Shown here: piece by piece, positions 1-6,096 of the stretch
Numbering within the stretch: position 1 is the stretch's first letter
How the letters are laid out: the number at the start of each line of letters is the position of its first letter
Assembly (NCBI GenBank): GCA_030430515.1
Contig: JAUIKX010000176.1
Span: 1 to 7,298 of the forward strand
Direction: 5' to 3'
Length of the DNA stretch: 7,298 nucleotides
Origin: Gammaproteobacteria bacterium
Lineage (GTDB): Bacteria; Pseudomonadota; Gammaproteobacteria; Pseudomonadales; Azotimanducaceae
Position numbers and translations under genes: made by a program
Notes under the pieces: model-generated
What the model was told of the DNA's origin: nothing
The model's database searches: none
Seen by the model: only the letters and a program-made list of their open reading frames with translations

Positions 1-505
1 CTGTCCGGAGGACTGCGCCTATTGCCCCCAGAGCACCCGCTATGACACGGGGCTCGAAGTAGAGCAGTTGATGGAGGTAAACGCGGTGCTGGAGCAGGCT
101 CGCGCCGCCGCGGCGTCGGGTGCCACGCGCTTCTGCATGGGCGCCGCCTGGCGTTCGCCGAAGGATCGCGACATGCCGCAGGTAGTGGCCATGGTGAAGG
201 GCGTGAAGGCGCTTGGCCTGGAAACCTGCATGACACTCGGCATGCTCACTGACAGCCAGGCCGACGAGCTGGCATCGGCGGGGCTGGACTACTACAACCA
301 CAACCTGGACACCTCACCGGAGTATTACGGCGACATCATCACCACGCGCACCTACCAGGATCGCCTGGAAACGCTGGATCACGTGCGCCGCGCGGGCATG
401 AAGATCTGCAGCGGCGGCATCGTGGGCATGGGCGAACAACAGGCGGATCGCGCAGGGCTGTTGCAGCAGCTCGCGAATCTGCCGGGGTACGGTTCTGACA
501 AATAG
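1..505 (+). pseudogene. bioB: Biotin synthase (BioB), left end cut by window, 3' third missing
   Basis: BioB is a radical-SAM enzyme that inserts sulfur into dethiobiotin in the last step of biotin synthesis. The visible frame (from base 2) begins in the SAM/[4Fe-4S] motif CPEDCAYC. It continues with RFCMGAAW, ACMTLG-like CMTLGML, YNHNLDTSPE and ICSGGIVGMGE, which carry the cysteines and the Asn/Asp used by the second cluster and substrate. The 5' part is lost only because the window starts here. The 3' end is different: after DRAGLLQQLANLP (ending at base 484), where the family continues with a segment like ESVPINMLVKV, this frame reads GYGSDK and stops. Roughly 130 C-terminal residues are gone, including the conserved Arg that ligates the [2Fe-2S] cluster. 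No other frame downstream restores the homology, so this is truncation rather than a simple frameshift. I infer the protein cannot make biotin. A functional bioB elsewhere, or an assembly join at this point, cannot be excluded. Confidence 0.9.
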
Positions 506-530
506 GATTGTTCGAGGCGCGCATCGATTC

Positions 531-581
531 GAGTCAGGCGGATAGGTCGTTCAATGGCAATCCCACTTTCCGACCTGACTC
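531..581. repeat. Imperfect inverted repeat in the bioB-fliS gap
   Basis: GAGTCAGG (531-538) is the reverse complement of CCTGACTC (574-581). Just inside it AGGTCG (544-549) is the reverse complement of CGACCT (571-576). The right arm is therefore one continuous 11-mer and the left arm the same sequence split by a few extra bases. It lies just upstream of the sigma-28-like promoter. No T-run follows, so it does not look like an intrinsic terminator. It could be an operator, a bulged hairpin or a recombination scar. Function unknown. Confidence 0.4.
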
Positions 582-585
582 AGGC

Positions 586-612
586 TAAAGTTTTCGCCGC
601 GCTTACCGTAAC
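586..612 (+). promoter_or_regulatory. Sigma-28 (FliA)-type flagellar promoter
   Basis: TAAAGTTT (586-593) is a perfect match to the -35 of the enterobacterial FliA consensus. It is followed by an 11-bp spacer and ACCGTAAC (605-612) in the place of the GCCGATAA -10, so the -10 is a partial match that keeps the CCG core and some of the A residues. It sits about 35 bp before the fliS start, leaving a short leader. Late flagellar genes (filament, cap, chaperones) are usual FliA targets, so this fits fliS and the gene after it. Confidence 0.6.
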
Positions 613-635
613 AGAGAGTAGACATTCAAAAATTT

Positions 636-640
636 AAGGA
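636..640 (+). promoter_or_regulatory. Ribosome binding site that supports the TTG start of fliS
   Basis: AAGGA lies 6 nt upstream of TTG at 647. The next in-frame ATG (662) would have no comparable site at good distance, so the TTG is preferred. Confidence 0.6.
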
Positions 641-646
641 ACGACA

Positions 647-1060
647 TTGAACAGCCCCGCAATGCAGTACCAGAAGCTCGACGTACAGACCCTTGTCAGC
701 TCAGCCAGCCCTCATAAGCTGATCGGCATGCTGTTCGATGGTGCATGCTCCAGGCTTGCTCAGGCGAGAGGCTGTGCCGCTCGTGAGGATCATGAAGGGC
801 GTTGCCGGCTGATCGGAGAAACGGTTTCTATCGTCAATGGTCTGCAGGCATCGCTCGACCACGATAAAGGCGGAGAGCTGGCACAGAATCTCGACGCGCT
901 CTACGACTATATGCTGCGCCGTCTGTACGCTGCCAACCGCGATAACGATGCAGATGGCCTGCGCGAGGTGCTCGATCTTGTACGTACTCTGCAGGATGCA
1001 TGGACAGCGATCGATCCGGAAGTCGTCAACCTGGAGGCGGCCGCAGGGGCAAAAGCGTGA
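647..1060 (+). CDS. fliS: Flagellar export chaperone FliS
   Basis: FliS is a small helical cytoplasmic chaperone that binds the C-terminus of flagellin and holds it unpolymerised until export. The 137-residue product has the family length. It shows the two usual signatures: YQKLDVQTLVSSASPHKLIGMLFDGA-type sequence near residues 8-33, and a GGELAQNLDALYDYMLRRL-type segment near residues 75-93. The start is TTG, chosen because AAGGA lies 6 nt before it; ATG at 662 is the alternative. It follows a sigma-28-type promoter and overlaps the next gene by 4 bp (GTGA). What is odd is the neighbour to the left: in Pseudomonas-type clusters fliS follows fliC, flaG and fliD, but here a broken bioB lies upstream instead. 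The identification is strong. Confidence 0.93.
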   Translation: MNSPAMQYQKLDVQTLVSSASPHKLIGMLFDGACSRLAQARGCAAREDHEGRCRLIGETVSIVNGLQASLDHDKGGELAQNLDALYDYMLRRLYAANRDNDADGLREVLDLVRTLQDAWTAIDPEVVNLEAAAGAKA

Positions 1061-1335
1061 CCAACACGCCAGGCGATGATCTCGAGTTCGTAGTCAGTGC
1101 GGGCGACCGGCTGGTGGCCGAAGGCCGGTTCGACGAGTTGGCGGACCTGGCCCGTGAGATCGAAAACCGGTCGCTCACGATGAGTGTCGATGAGCAGCGG
1201 AGCCTTCGTCAGGCGGTTGCTGAATGGATCAGCACTGCGGCGGTGATCAGGGCGCAATGTGCGTTGCAGCTCAAGCAGATGCATGAAGGCTCCGATGCGG
1301 CCCGTGCCTATAAAGATGTCTCAAGAGCGACTTAG
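1057..1335 (+). CDS. Small FliT/FleP-like flagellar protein
   Basis: This 92-residue, mostly helical and charged product starts at GTG 1057, overlapping the fliS stop as GTGA, with AGGGG about 8 nt upstream. The same frame is open from ATG 1000, but that start lies deep inside fliS and would add a low-complexity non-family leader, so I reject it. Position right after fliS, small size and the C-terminal pattern (LKQMHEGSDAARAYKDV, residues 72-88) fit the FliT-type chaperone family, which in Pseudomonas is represented at this place by FleP. FliT binds the cap protein FliD and export components; FleP has been linked to pilus/flagellum length control. Sequence similarity in this family is weak, so the role is inferred mostly from context and from translational coupling to fliS. 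Confidence 0.65.
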   Translation: MTNTPGDDLEFVVSAGDRLVAEGRFDELADLAREIENRSLTMSVDEQRSLRQAVAEWISTAAVIRAQCALQLKQMHEGSDAARAYKDVSRAT

Positions 1336-1343
1336 CTGTATCT

Positions 1344-1370
1344 TCGATGCGCCGGTCCTGCGGCGGTCGA
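1344..1370 (+). other. Hairpin in the fliT-fleQ gap
   Basis: TCGA (1344-1347) and CGCCG (1350-1354) pair with CGGCG (1361-1365) and TCGA (1367-1370). This gives a 9-bp stem with a small internal loop and a six-base loop, GTCCTG. It begins just after the fliT-like stop. There is no U-run after it (the sequence continues TAAGAAACTT), so it is not a clear intrinsic terminator. It may slow or partially separate the chaperone transcript from the regulator transcript, or stabilise an mRNA end. Confidence 0.35.
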
Positions 1371-1392
1371 TAAGAAACTTACCGACAGATAT

Positions 1393-1420
1393 TTGACCCT
1401 CGCTGGATACGTACTTTACT
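1393..1420 (+). promoter_or_regulatory. Sigma-70-type promoter upstream of fleQ
   Basis: TTGACC (1393-1398) matches the -35 consensus at five of six bases. TTTACT (1415-1420) matches the -10 at four of six, with a 16-bp spacer. It lies 37 bp upstream of the fleQ ATG in an AT-richer part of the gap. This agrees with the known top-tier position of FleQ in Pseudomonas, where fleQ is transcribed by sigma-70. A shifted -10 (TACTTT) would give only 13 bp spacing. I saw no good sigma-54 element in the gap. Confidence 0.45.
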
Positions 1421-1448
1421 TCCTCTGAGACTTGGCGAGACGGAAGTT

Positions 1449-1454
1449 AAAGGA
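1449..1454 (+). promoter_or_regulatory. Ribosome binding site of fleQ that makes the start ambiguous
   Basis: AAAGGA is only 2 nt before ATG 1457 but 8 nt before the in-frame GTG 1463. GGAAG at 1442-1446 is 10 nt before the ATG. Either start is possible, differing by two residues. Confidence 0.5.
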
Positions 1455-1456
1455 CT

Positions 1457-2764
1457 ATGGACGTGGTGAACCTGCGCGTTGCGGTTGCAGCGCAAGATCG
1501 CGAACAGGAGCGGGTATTGACCGGCATTCTCGAATTTGCCGGCGTGAACGTCAGCGACCTCGAGACGGCGCAAGTCATACTCGTTGGTGATGGCGAGGGC
1601 TTTGTTGATGATAAGAAGCCAATCATATATGTCGGTGGGGAGGCACCCCGGCATCTCAATGTCGTTGCCGAAGTGCCACAGCTGCGCTACCACCAGCTGA
1701 TCAGCGCGCTCCATGAGGCGCAGACCATCCTCAGAGACGATCAGGGCGAATCTTCAGGACTGCCGTCGCTACCGACGCTGGTTGGTGACTCCCCGGCGAT
1801 GATCGGTTTGCGCAGCATGCTGCATCGCGCAACCCAGGTGTCTGCCCCCATACTGATGCTGGGCGAGAAAGGCTGCGGAAAAGAGCAGATCGCTCGTATC
1901 ATCCATGAACGATCCGAGCGCTCCGAAGGGCCGTTCGTACCCATCGACTGTGGGGTGATACCCGAGGAGCTGATCGAGAGTGAGCTGTTCGGTCACGAAC
2001 GCGGCGCTTTTCCTGGAGCGCTGACCACCAAAGTAGGCAGGCTCGAGCTCGCGCGCACCGGTACGATCTACCTCGCCAACGTCGATGCGCTGAACTATCC
2101 CATGCAGGTCAAACTGCTCCGCGCTTTGCACGATGGCACGTTCGAACGCATCGGTAGTGACGATCGTGTCGAGCTCGACGTGCGCGTAGTGGCAGCCAGC
2201 GAGTCCGATCTGGAAGAAATGGTCGCGAGCGGCGGCTTCCGGGAAGATCTTTACTACAAGCTCAGCGTGTTTCCGGTGCAGCTGACCGCACTGCGCATGC
2301 GCACCGAGGATCTGCCGGCCGTCATAGAACGTATCCTGGCCGATATCGAGCAGGCGCAGAAGATTTCACTGAGGCTTTCGATGGACGTCATAGAGAGCCT
2401 CAAGTCCTATGCCTGGCCCGGCAACGTTCGTGAGCTCACGAACGTTCTGGAACGCCTCAGCTTTCAGTACGCTCAGGACGTCGTCACCACCCGTGATCTG
2501 CCGGCGCGACTGTCCGGCAAGGCTGGTGTTGAACCCGTATCGGAGAACGTACAGAGCGCATCTCAGGATGCGACGCCCGAAAACGTCCGGCTTCCGGTCA
2601 ACGGGCTCGATCTCAAGGACTATCTGGCCCGGCTGGAGTGCAGCCTCATCGAGCAGGCCCTGGACGATACGGGTTCGGTGGTAGCACGCGCAGCGGATCG
2701 TCTTCACATCCGACGTACGACGCTGGTCGAGAAGATGCGCAAGTACGGAATTTCGAGGGCCTGA
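1457..2764 (+). CDS. fleQ: FleQ-like flagellar regulator with a degenerate AAA+ domain
   Basis: FleQ is the master activator of polar flagellar genes: a bacterial enhancer-binding protein that normally uses ATP to open sigma-54 promoters and also responds to c-di-GMP. This 435-residue protein has a short FleQ-type receiver-like domain (about 1-95), an AAA+ domain (about 105-350) and a Fis-type HTH (about 383-435) that is nearly identical to Pseudomonas FleQ (LDLKDYLARLE, VVARAADRLHIRRTTLVEK). The AAA+ fold is clear, with Walker A GEKGCGKE (136-143, Lys142 kept) and WPGNVREL (320-327). Key residues are lost, however: the sigma-54 contact loop GAFTGA is GAFPGA (183-188), Walker B LDE is LAN (206-208), and the second arginine finger in FREDLYYRL is Lys268. 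From family knowledge, loss of Walker B DE and of the GAFTGA Thr should abolish ATP-driven sigma-54 activation. It probably binds DNA and perhaps partners, but works without remodelling. The reading frame is intact and the HTH conserved, so it is not a decaying pseudogene. ATG 1457 is used; GTG 1463 is an alternative. Confidence 0.85.
   Translation: MDVVNLRVAVAAQDREQERVLTGILEFAGVNVSDLETAQVILVGDGEGFVDDKKPIIYVGGEAPRHLNVVAEVPQLRYHQLISALHEAQTILRDDQGESSGLPSLPTLVGDSPAMIGLRSMLHRATQVSAPILMLGEKGCGKEQIARIIHERSERSEGPFVPIDCGVIPEELIESELFGHERGAFPGALTTKVGRLELARTGTIYLANVDALNYPMQVKLLRALHDGTFERIGSDDRVELDVRVVAASESDLEEMVASGGFREDLYYKLSVFPVQLTALRMRTEDLPAVIERILADIEQAQKISLRLSMDVIESLKSYAWPGNVRELTNVLERLSFQYAQDVVTTRDLPARLSGKAGVEPVSENVQSASQDATPENVRLPVNGLDLKDYLARLECSLIEQALDDTGSVVARAADRLHIRRTTLVEKMRKYGISRA
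2423..2446. repeat. Perfect 24-bp palindrome inside fleQ
   Basis: The half-site AACGTTCGTGAG (2423-2434) is followed at once by its exact reverse complement (2435-2446), with a SacI-type GAGCTC centre. It encodes NVRELTNV, just after WPG of the sensor II motif. The equivalent fleR segment (about 3759-3782) encodes NVRELENA and is not palindromic. It does not match the FleQ box I know. It may be a chance product of codons or a binding site. Confidence 0.85.
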
Positions 2765-2765
2765 A

Positions 2766-4040
2766 GTGATCGGTATCTACTGGGCCGACCATCGTGGACG
2801 GCAGGAACTGTCAGAGACGCTGGCGCTTCTCGGCCGCCAGGTCATCTGCAACGAATCCGGATGGCGGGAAGGCACCCATACCTGGTGCGAACTCGCGGTA
2901 ATGGATGAACCCAGCTTCATGCAGTTTCGGGAAAGCTGCAGCAGTGCTGCTTCCCAGCAGGCGGTCATCGTCGTAGGTGGCGAGGATGCAGCGACTCCCG
3001 CCGTCGTGGCCATTCGCGCCGGAGCGGTGGACTACCTCCCGGGCAAACGGGATGTCGCGCAGGTCGCTGCGCGGTGCTCCGATCTGGATGTGCGTCTGGC
3101 ATCCCAGGACTTCATTGCGAAATCAGACGTGTCCACGGATCTGTTCCGTCTGGCAACGCGGGTCGCGCGGACCGACGTGGCGATTATGCTGCACGGTGAA
3201 AGCGGCACGGGTAAGGAGGTCGTCGCACGGCACATTCATGCTCAGTCGCCTCGCAGCGATGGTCCCTTTGTTGCAGTGAACTGTGCGGCCCTGCCGGAAA
3301 ACATGCTCGAGGCGATTCTCTTCGGTCACGAGAAAGGCAGCTTCACCGGCGCGAGTGAAAGCCGGCCTGGTAAGTTCGAGCAGGCTGATCGTGGCACACT
3401 GCTGCTCGATGAGGTTACCGAAATGCCTCTGGCGCTTCAGGCAAAGCTGCTGAGGGTGCTCCAGGAACGTGAAGTGGAGCGGGTCGGTGCAAAAAAACCA
3501 CGCCCGATCGATGTGCGGATCATCGCCACGACTAACCGTGAGCTTGCCCAGTCTGTTTCCGAGGGCAGCTTCCGGGAAGACCTGTACTACCGACTCAACG
3601 TGTTTCCCCTGCATCTCAAACCGCTGCGCGACCGAAAGGACGACATCTGTGAGCTGGCGCGTCATTTTGTGACGAAACATGCCCGCCTGCGTTCAGGCCG
3701 CACCGTAGCGGCGATCAGCGATGAGGCGCTGGTCAGGCTCAAGCAGCATGAGTGGCCCGGCAATGTTCGTGAGCTGGAGAACGCCGTTCAGCGCGCACTG
3801 GTGCTCTGCGACGGTGACGTGATCGAACTCGAACATCTGGATCTGGGGATGGCGGCGCTCGACCAGGCAGCATCCGATCTGGGCAGCCGCATGCTGCACG
3901 CGGAAGGCGAAACCATTGCCACCGCGCTGCGGGAGCATGGTGGGCGGCGCAATGCCACGGCGAAGGCGCTGGGTATCTCCGAGCGCACGCTGCGCTACAA
4001 ACTCAAAAAGCTTCGTGAAATCGGTATGGAGGTGGAATGA
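2766..4040 (+). CDS. fleR: FleR-type sigma-54 activator with degenerate receiver domain
   Basis: FleR is the response regulator that, with kinase FleS, activates the middle flagellar genes through sigma-54. The 424-residue product has a receiver-like domain (1-110), a complete AAA+ domain (120-350) and a Fis-type HTH (about 382-420). All engine motifs are present: GESGTGKE (144-151), GSFTGA (191-196, the form also found in Pseudomonas FleR), LLLDEV (212-217), FREDLYYRL (269-277) and WPGNVREL (330-337). The receiver is weak: the acidic pair is reduced to A7-D8, and a possible phospho-Asp is D47 in AVMDEPS. The Thr/Ser position reads Gly, and the conserved Lys of DYLVKP is displaced (DYLPGK, 89-94). 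It starts at GTG 2766, one base after the fleQ stop, with GAGGG six bases upstream. No fleS lies between, which is unusual for the Pseudomonas layout. It overlaps fliE (ATGA). I infer a constitutive or differently switched activator of the downstream operon. Confidence 0.88.
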   Translation: MIGIYWADHRGRQELSETLALLGRQVICNESGWREGTHTWCELAVMDEPSFMQFRESCSSAASQQAVIVVGGEDAATPAVVAIRAGAVDYLPGKRDVAQVAARCSDLDVRLASQDFIAKSDVSTDLFRLATRVARTDVAIMLHGESGTGKEVVARHIHAQSPRSDGPFVAVNCAALPENMLEAILFGHEKGSFTGASESRPGKFEQADRGTLLLDEVTEMPLALQAKLLRVLQEREVERVGAKKPRPIDVRIIATTNRELAQSVSEGSFREDLYYRLNVFPLHLKPLRDRKDDICELARHFVTKHARLRSGRTVAAISDEALVRLKQHEWPGNVRELENAVQRALVLCDGDVIELEHLDLGMAALDQAASDLGSRMLHAEGETIATALREHGGRRNATAKALGISERTLRYKLKKLREIGMEVE

Positions 4041-4408
4041 ACATATCTGGACCTTCCTCGCCACGCGCAGACATCGATAGCGTGCTGGCTCAGATCCGTT
4101 CCATGCAGGCCAATACTCAAGGCGAGCTGAAGCGCGCCATGCGGGCTGCCGACGTGGCGCCCAACCGCGAGGCGCCGGCCGTTCGCAGCACGGACTTCGG
4201 CGACATGCTGGGCGGCGCGCTCAAATCGGTTAACGCGCTTCAGCAGGCTTCCGCGAAAGCATCGAACGATTTCGTGACTGGTAAGAGCAAGGACCTGGTT
4301 GGAACGATGCTGGCTTCTCAGAAAGCCAACATCGCCTTTCAGGCAACCACCCAGGTTCGCAACCGGGTGGTGAGCGCCTACCAGGACATTATGAACATGC
4401 CGATCTGA
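4037..4408 (+). CDS. fliE: Flagellar hook-basal body protein FliE
   Basis: FliE joins the MS ring to the proximal rod and is one of the first proteins exported. The 123-residue product has the expected size and the conserved C-terminal half: F-G-D-M-L near 54-58, LVGTMLASQKANIAFQ near 87-102 and the VRNRVVSAYQDIMNMPI end (107-123). The N-terminal third is variable and polar, as in the family. There is no cleavable signal, as expected for a type III export substrate. The start overlaps the fleR stop in an ATGA, with GGAGG 4 nt upstream, so translation is probably coupled to fleR. In Pseudomonas a sigma-54 promoter precedes fliE; here any such promoter would have to lie inside fleR. Confidence 0.95.
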   Translation: MNISGPSSPRADIDSVLAQIRSMQANTQGELKRAMRAADVAPNREAPAVRSTDFGDMLGGALKSVNALQQASAKASNDFVTGKSKDLVGTMLASQKANIAFQATTQVRNRVVSAYQDIMNMPI

Positions 4409-4419
4409 TGGGTTGAAAG

Positions 4420-6096
4420 ATGGCCGAACTACCAGTCCGTACTGACGATCTACCGGATCAGCCGGCGATACGCATTCCAGGCTCAGATTTTCTGCGCGGC
4501 GCGTCAAAGATGCCCGTGGTGCGTCAACTCGGCCTTCTGTTTGCCATTGCCGGTGCAGTTGCTTTGGCTGTGGCTGCTGTGTTGTGGATGCAGGACGAAG
4601 ACCTGAAGCCGCTCACCGCGGTGCAGTCTGCCGACCAGGCCGGGGAGATCATGCAGCTTCTGGATGCGTCGGGTATCGCTTATCGGCTCGATCACCGCAC
4701 GGGCACTCTGCTGGTTGATGGCGATCGTCTGTACGAAGCGCGGATGAAGATTGCCGGTGTCAGTTCGGCTGAACACAGCCAGGTAGGCTATGAACTGCTG
4801 GATCAGGAGCAGGGCTTCGGCGTCAGCCAGTTCATGGAAAACGCCCGCCATCGTCGCAGCATCGAAGGTGAGCTGGCGCGGAGCATCGCGACCATCGAGT
4901 CGGTGCAGCATGCGCGTGTACTTCTTGCCGTACCCAAGTCCACCACCTTCCTGCGGGACCGTCGCAAACCGTCTGCATCGGTAACCGTTACCCTTCGGCC
5001 CGGGAAAACCCTGATGCCGGAACAGGTGCGCGGCATTACCAATCTCGTGGCCGGCGCTGTTTCCGAGCTCGACACGGAGAATGTAGCGATCGTCGATCAG
5101 TCCGGTCGTCTGCTTTCACGTCAGGATGAGGACCCGGGGCTCGAAGCGACGGAACGCCAGCTCCGCTACGTGGCGAAACTGGAGAACCAGCTTCGTACCA
5201 AGGTGGAAGTCATACTCGAGCGTATGCTGGGCGCGGATTCCTACACCACCCAGATTACCGCCGAGGTGGACTTCACGAAGCAGGAACAGGCCAGCGAACA
5301 GTACAATCCCCAGGAGCTGGCCGTGCGCAGTGAATCGACGATGGAAGAAGAGCGGGTCGGTGTGCAGCCAGCACTTGGCGTGCCCGGTACGCTGACCAAT
5401 CAGCCACCCGCAGAACCTGAAGCGACCGTCGATCCCGCGGAGCAGGAAGCGAAGCAACCACGTACCGTGCGCAATGAAGCGACACGCAATTTCGAGGTGG
5501 ATCGTACGGTCAGCTACGTTCAGCAGTCCTACGGTCGTCTCAACCGGCTGGCGGTATCGGTGGTGGTCGATCACCATCGCACGGTCGATGCCGAATCCGG
5601 TGAGGTTTCAACGACACCGTGGAGCGACGAAGAGCTCGAGCAGCTGCGATCTGCTGTTGCCAGTGCGGTCGGTTTTTCTGAAGCACGGGGAGACACCATT
5701 TCAGTCATGTCGAGCCCGTTTCACCAGACTGAATACGAAGCCCCGGTGGACGCGCCGATCTGGACGGAAAGCTGGTTCGTTGATCTGACGAAGCAGATCC
5801 TGGGTGCCATCGTTCTGGTGCTCGTTCTGTTTCTGCTCCTTCGGCCCCTGTACCGAAGTCTCAGTAGAGCCGGCGAAATGGTGCATGAGCGGCAGGCCAT
5901 GGAGATCGCTGATCTCAACCAGGCGCGCGAGCAGCTCTCTGGCGGTGAAGGCCCCCTCGGGCTACCCAAACCGGGAGAACACGGCGCAGGCGAAATTACG
6001 CCGGTCATGAAGCTGGATGCCGTGAAAGGTCTTGTTGCTAACGACCCGGCCCGGGTTGCTGAAGTCGTCAAACACTGGGTGAATCAGGATGAGTGA
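4420..6096 (+). CDS. fliF: Flagellar MS-ring protein FliF
   Basis: FliF forms the inner-membrane MS ring, the base on which rotor, rod and export gate assemble. The 558-residue length is typical. Transmembrane segment 1 spans about 37-56 and segment 2 about 458-474 (GAIVLVLVLFLLLRP). Between them lie the periplasmic ring-building motifs (YRLDHRTGTLLVDGDRLYEAR-like around 88-108, GFGVSQFMENARHRRSIEGEL-like around 132-152) and a proline/acid-rich loop (315-350). The cytoplasmic tail ends in a FliG-binding segment (KLDAVKGLVANDPARVAEVVKHWV region, 531-554). The start is ATG 4420, 11 nt after fliE, with only a weak Shine-Dalgarno (GATGGG about 7 nt upstream). Its stop overlaps the fliG start by 8 bp, as expected for stoichiometric partners. 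Nothing in it looks broken. Confidence 0.97.
   Translation: MAELPVRTDDLPDQPAIRIPGSDFLRGASKMPVVRQLGLLFAIAGAVALAVAAVLWMQDEDLKPLTAVQSADQAGEIMQLLDASGIAYRLDHRTGTLLVDGDRLYEARMKIAGVSSAEHSQVGYELLDQEQGFGVSQFMENARHRRSIEGELARSIATIESVQHARVLLAVPKSTTFLRDRRKPSASVTVTLRPGKTLMPEQVRGITNLVAGAVSELDTENVAIVDQSGRLLSRQDEDPGLEATERQLRYVAKLENQLRTKVEVILERMLGADSYTTQITAEVDFTKQEQASEQYNPQELAVRSESTMEEERVGVQPALGVPGTLTNQPPAEPEATVDPAEQEAKQPRTVRNEATRNFEVDRTVSYVQQSYGRLNRLAVSVVVDHHRTVDAESGEVSTTPWSDEELEQLRSAVASAVGFSEARGDTISVMSSPFHQTEYEAPVDAPIWTESWFVDLTKQILGAIVLVLVLFLLLRPLYRSLSRAGEMVHERQAMEIADLNQAREQLSGGEGPLGLPKPGEHGAGEITPVMKLDAVKGLVANDPARVAEVVKHWVNQDE

Noticed and set aside
521..540. GATTCGAGTC resembling a tRNA T-loop, which could have marked an attachment site
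   Set aside because: The flanking bases do not form the five-base T stem and no acceptor stem or anticodon arm is present.
555..570. TGGCAA resembling a sigma-54 -24 box upstream of fliS
   Set aside because: The partner -12 element lacks the GC pair and the spacing is off by one.
554..637. Tiny open frame MAIPLSDLTQ... between bioB and fliS
   Set aside because: About 27 codons, no ribosome binding site, overlaps the sigma-28-like promoter and resembles nothing known.
1000..1056. Longer N-terminus for the FliT-like protein from ATG 1000
   Set aside because: It would overlap fliS by 61 bp and add a Gly/Arg/Ser-rich leader; GTG 1057 has better spacing to AGGGG and a typical coupled overlap.
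2724..2739. Sigma-54-like TGG/TGC pair just before fleR
   Set aside because: Weak match, and the bases encode the highly conserved TLVEKMRKYG of the FleQ HTH, so protein constraint explains them.
3123..3680. A 185-codon minus-strand open frame inside fleR
   Set aside because: Antisense shadow of the conserved AAA+ domain; no recognisable motif or promoter context.
3880..3956. Two weak sigma-54-like elements in the 3' end of fleR (TGG at 3880 with TGC at 3892; TGG at 3941 with TGC at 3953)
   Set aside because: Only the GG/GC core with 12-bp phasing is kept; the flanking consensus bases are poor and such matches are expected by chance in GC-rich coding DNA.
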